DNA of 64,000 nucleotides, taken from NCBI GenBank assembly GCA_021776335.1, contig JAJFGB010000009.1, positions 806,001-870,000 on the forward strand. Reading direction: 5' to 3'. The notes beneath the pieces were generated by a model. That model worked only from the letters and a program-made list of their open reading frames with translations. It had not been told where the DNA came from and did no database searches. The position numbers and the translations under genes are program-made. Origin of the DNA: Hyphococcus sp. Lineage in GTDB: Bacteria > Pseudomonadota > Alphaproteobacteria > Caulobacterales > Parvularculaceae. This document shows positions 61,789-64,000 of the stretch, piece by piece (position 1 is the stretch's first letter; the number at the start of each line of letters is the position of its first letter).

Positions 61789-63438
61789 ATGATGACAAAA
61801 GCTCTTCCACGCCGACTCGCCATTGCGCTGTTTGTTCTATTCGCCATCTTCATGGCGTCTGGATGCGGCGGCAGCAGTTCTCCCGCGCCGGCTCGTAATA
61901 CGCCGCCTCCAGCGCCGCCGCCGACAAGCAGCGGTCCAAGCTGGGCTGCGGGCGTTTTTGCCCCGGCAAGCCAGTTTAAGGATCGATGCCAGGTTGTTCG
62001 AACGGGCGCCGATTTTGAAGGCAATCCTTTTACCGACCGACCGGGATCTATAGCCGAGGAAAATTTCTGGTTGCGATCGTGGACAAATGACACTTATTTA
62101 TGGAACACCGAAGTGGTCGATCGTGACCCACGCAGTTTCAACAATCCGATAAATTATTTTGCAGTCCTGCGAACTACAGCGACGACGTCGTCGGGTAAAG
62201 ACAAGGATGATTTTCATTTTAGTCAGTTAACCGATGAATATCTGAGGGCGCGCAATTCGGCGCCGCAGTCGGGTTATGGCGCGAGACTTCGCGCATTTTC
62301 TTCAACCGTTCCACGTGATTTTCAGGTCCTCTATACCGAACCAAATTCACCGGCGTCGACTGTAGTTGCCGGCCAGGCGAATTTTATACGCGGAACAAAG
62401 ATTCTTGAAGTTGATGGCGTTGATCTGATCAATGCCACCGGCCAGGCGCAGGTCGATACTTTGAACAATGGCCTCTTTCCCGCAACGGCAGGAGAACTAC
62501 ATACATTTCTTGTGCAGGATCCGGGCAGCGCGCTTTCCCGGACGGTGATGATCATTTCGGCGGATATTGCACCCAAACCGGTCAATCGGATGAAGGTGAT
62601 CAACACGCCGTCAGGCGATGTCGGCTATATTCTGTTCAACACTTTCAGCCCGTTCGCTTCCGAAAAAGACATCGCCGATGCGATTACAGCCATGAAAACC
62701 GCCGGTGTAAACGATCTTGTCCTTGACCTTCGATATAATGGGGGCGGGCTTCTGGCGATCGCCTCACAGCTTGGCTACATGGTGGCGGGCAGCGCAAGAA
62801 CTAACGGCAAAACCTATGAGCGGCTTCAGTTCAATGCAGCTGCCGGCAACCGAAATCCAGTTACTGGCGCGATCAATAACCCGACGCCTTTCTTCAGCAC
62901 GGGCCTTGGGTTTTCTCTGGCCAATGGAACGCCGCTGGACAGTCTCGATCTGCCGCGCGTTTTTATCCTTTCGACGGACAGCACCTGCAGCGCAAGCGAA
63001 TCCGTCATCAACGGACTGCGCGGCGTTGACGTTGAGGTGATTTTGATTGGCGACACGACTTGCGGAAAACCGTTCGGCTTTTTTCCGGAGGACAATTGCG
63101 GCGAGACTTATTTCACGATCCAGTTCCGGGGCGTGAACGACAAGAATTTCGGAGATTATGCCGACGGTTTTGTTGCGGTGAATTCAAACGCTAGTTTTGG
63201 CGTGAGAATGTCAGGATGCGCTGTCAATGACGATCTCGGGCGCGAATTGGGCGATGAAAGCGAGGCTTTGCTCGCGGCAGCGCTGCAATATCGGCAGTCG
63301 GGAACCTGCCCAACGCCGCCGCCAATATCGGCGACAAGCAAGATTAGCTCGGTCAGAACCGACGGCGCGGCGCCTGCTATTCTGGCGCCCGTTGGAGATA
63401 TTTATGAGAGCAATCGTGATATGACTATGCCCAACTAG
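61789..63438 (+). CDS. S41 family C-terminal-processing peptidase, lipoprotein
   Basis: A 549-residue protein with a lipoprotein signal (FAIFMASGCGGSSS), a Pro-rich linker, an S41 N-terminal region, a PDZ-like domain (about 175-235: VLYTEPNSPASTVVAGQANFIRGTKILEVDG) and the peptidase domain. The catalytic Ser is in DSTCSASESVINGLRG and the Lys in DTTCGKPFG; DLVLDLRYNGGG is the family strand. These peptidases degrade or trim proteins in the periplasm. The following lipoprotein gene starts 16 bases after the stop. Confidence 0.92.
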   Translation: MMTKALPRRLAIALFVLFAIFMASGCGGSSSPAPARNTPPPAPPPTSSGPSWAAGVFAPASQFKDRCQVVRTGADFEGNPFTDRPGSIAEENFWLRSWTNDTYLWNTEVVDRDPRSFNNPINYFAVLRTTATTSSGKDKDDFHFSQLTDEYLRARNSAPQSGYGARLRAFSSTVPRDFQVLYTEPNSPASTVVAGQANFIRGTKILEVDGVDLINATGQAQVDTLNNGLFPATAGELHTFLVQDPGSALSRTVMIISADIAPKPVNRMKVINTPSGDVGYILFNTFSPFASEKDIADAITAMKTAGVNDLVLDLRYNGGGLLAIASQLGYMVAGSARTNGKTYERLQFNAAAGNRNPVTGAINNPTPFFSTGLGFSLANGTPLDSLDLPRVFILSTDSTCSASESVINGLRGVDVEVILIGDTTCGKPFGFFPEDNCGETYFTIQFRGVNDKNFGDYADGFVAVNSNASFGVRMSGCAVNDDLGRELGDESEALLAAALQYRQSGTCPTPPPISATSKISSVRTDGAAPAILAPVGDIYESNRDMTMPN

Positions 63439-63454
63439 ATGAAGGCAGCGATCA

Positions 63455-63826
63455 ATGAAGGTCTCTTTTCAAAGGGTTGGCATACTAATCTTGATAGGCG
63501 CCCTGATGACGAGCGCCTGCCAGTCGTATCAGACAAGAACTTACGCCGTCTTGGTAACCGCTGATAGCCAGACAATGGCTGCGGTGAAATCTGTTCTGGC
63601 GCGCGCCATGAACACCGCAAGCGTCGACATTGGACCCGGCGATCTTACCAAAACATCAGTGATTTCTGTATTGCCGCCGAGGCCAGGCCTGCATGAAGAC
63701 CGGAGCACCGTGATGCCGACGCTGTTTGATATCATCATCAAAGGGTCGACATGTTTTGTCGTCAGGCGCGACACCGGCGACGAACATGTGTTGAGCGGCA
63801 TCGCCTGTCGATTGCTGGACGAATAA
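63455..63826 (+). CDS. Small lipoprotein of unknown function
   Basis: A 123-residue protein with a lipoprotein-like signal (ILILIGALMTSACQS). The mature part has alternating strands and helices and no recognised domain. GAAGG lies upstream of the ATG at some distance. It directly follows the S41 peptidase gene and is probably co-transcribed; a role as substrate or accessory is unproven. Confidence 0.7.
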   Translation: MKVSFQRVGILILIGALMTSACQSYQTRTYAVLVTADSQTMAAVKSVLARAMNTASVDIGPGDLTKTSVISVLPPRPGLHEDRSTVMPTLFDIIIKGSTCFVVRRDTGDEHVLSGIACRLLDE

Positions 63827-63974
63827 GCCTCCATGCGCATTATTCGACCGATCCGGATATTACTGAACGGCTTAATCAGATGTTTTTCTGGACACTGGCG
63901 GATCGATAGACCGGGTGTATTGCATCCTCGGCTGACCACAGCCAGTCTGCTCCGGTTCGACAACGGGATTTAGC

Positions 63975-64000
63975 ATGAACATCAATGGCAAGCATTATCG
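63975..64000 (+). CDS. Start of a truncated gene, possibly methylthioribose-1-phosphate isomerase
   Basis: Only nine codons are visible (MNINGKHYR...), cut by the window end. The beginning resembles the N-terminus of MtnA-type isomerases (M-x-I/V-x-G-K-x-Y-R), and GGGA lies upstream. The identification is weak because of length. Confidence 0.35.

Overview
The window is ordinary, gene-dense chromosome from an alphaproteobacterium. The evidence is an NDUFS4-type complex I accessory subunit, a class I PHA synthase, PrpBCD, a CysNC fusion, GlpX, double cold-shock-domain and YbjN-like proteins, and two exact TTAA-N7-TTAA (CtrA-type) motifs. The overall flavour resembles Parvularculales/Hyphomonadaceae-like marine bacteria, but that placement is an inference without a search. 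No insertion sequence, prophage, integrase or CRISPR array was seen. The left edge cuts an alkaline phosphatase gene. The right edge catches only the first codons of another gene, possibly mtnA.

Layout. 0-5.2 kb: alkaline phosphatase end, a membrane PAS-like protein followed by a hybrid histidine kinase, then ilvE and mazG. 5.4-11.1 kb: a sulfur/amino-acid block with cysK, sseA, a GNAT, metC, a PEGA lipoprotein and a SulP transporter. 11.2-13.9 kb: four tRNA genes (Arg-TCG, Arg-TCT, Pro-TGG, Glu-TTC) among NDUFS4-like, DUF192, cold-shock and YbjN genes. 14-25.5 kb: recJ, glpX, phaC, a Grx4-type glutaredoxin, an NAD-binding protein, lipoproteins, a 2-hydroxyacid dehydrogenase, a paraoxonase-like protein and a YcxB-like membrane protein that overlaps an M1 peptidase tail to tail. 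27.4-30.7 kb: a tight sfsA-map-radC-pfkB operon closed by a strong intrinsic terminator. 30.7-36.6 kb: an outer-membrane barrel, an RhlE-type DEAD-box helicase with a structured leader, a VWA protein carrying a TonB-plug-like segment, and an isoaspartyl peptidase. 36.7-39.4 kb: a histidine kinase/HerA ATPase gene pair. 39.6-48.8 kb: a long minus-strand run with the complete 2-methylcitrate cycle (prpD, prpB, prpC), interleaved with two NTF2-like proteins, a thioesterase, a cupin and an ABM protein, then folE, an enoyl-CoA hydratase and an antiporter. 48.9-55.8 kb: a TauE exporter, a GbsR-type regulator operon and, divergently, cysD-cysNC. 55.8-63.9 kb: a repeat-bearing VWA protein, a serine hydrolase, a subtilase, an S41 protease and small secreted or lipoproteins.

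The most interesting region is the 52.5-53.9 kb divergent control region. CysD carries an in-frame N-terminal extension of about 85 residues whose first 60 resemble a small helix-turn-helix domain. Two related 14-bp palindromes lie upstream, one at the likely transcription start. The divergent GbsR-type gene has a near-consensus promoter placing transcription start on its ATG, inside a perfect 20-bp palindrome. The second candidate is the histidine kinase/HerA pair, in which the kinase lacks the usual N-box asparagine and an exact CtrA-type motif lies upstream.

All functions are read from motifs and family knowledge. No database search was run.
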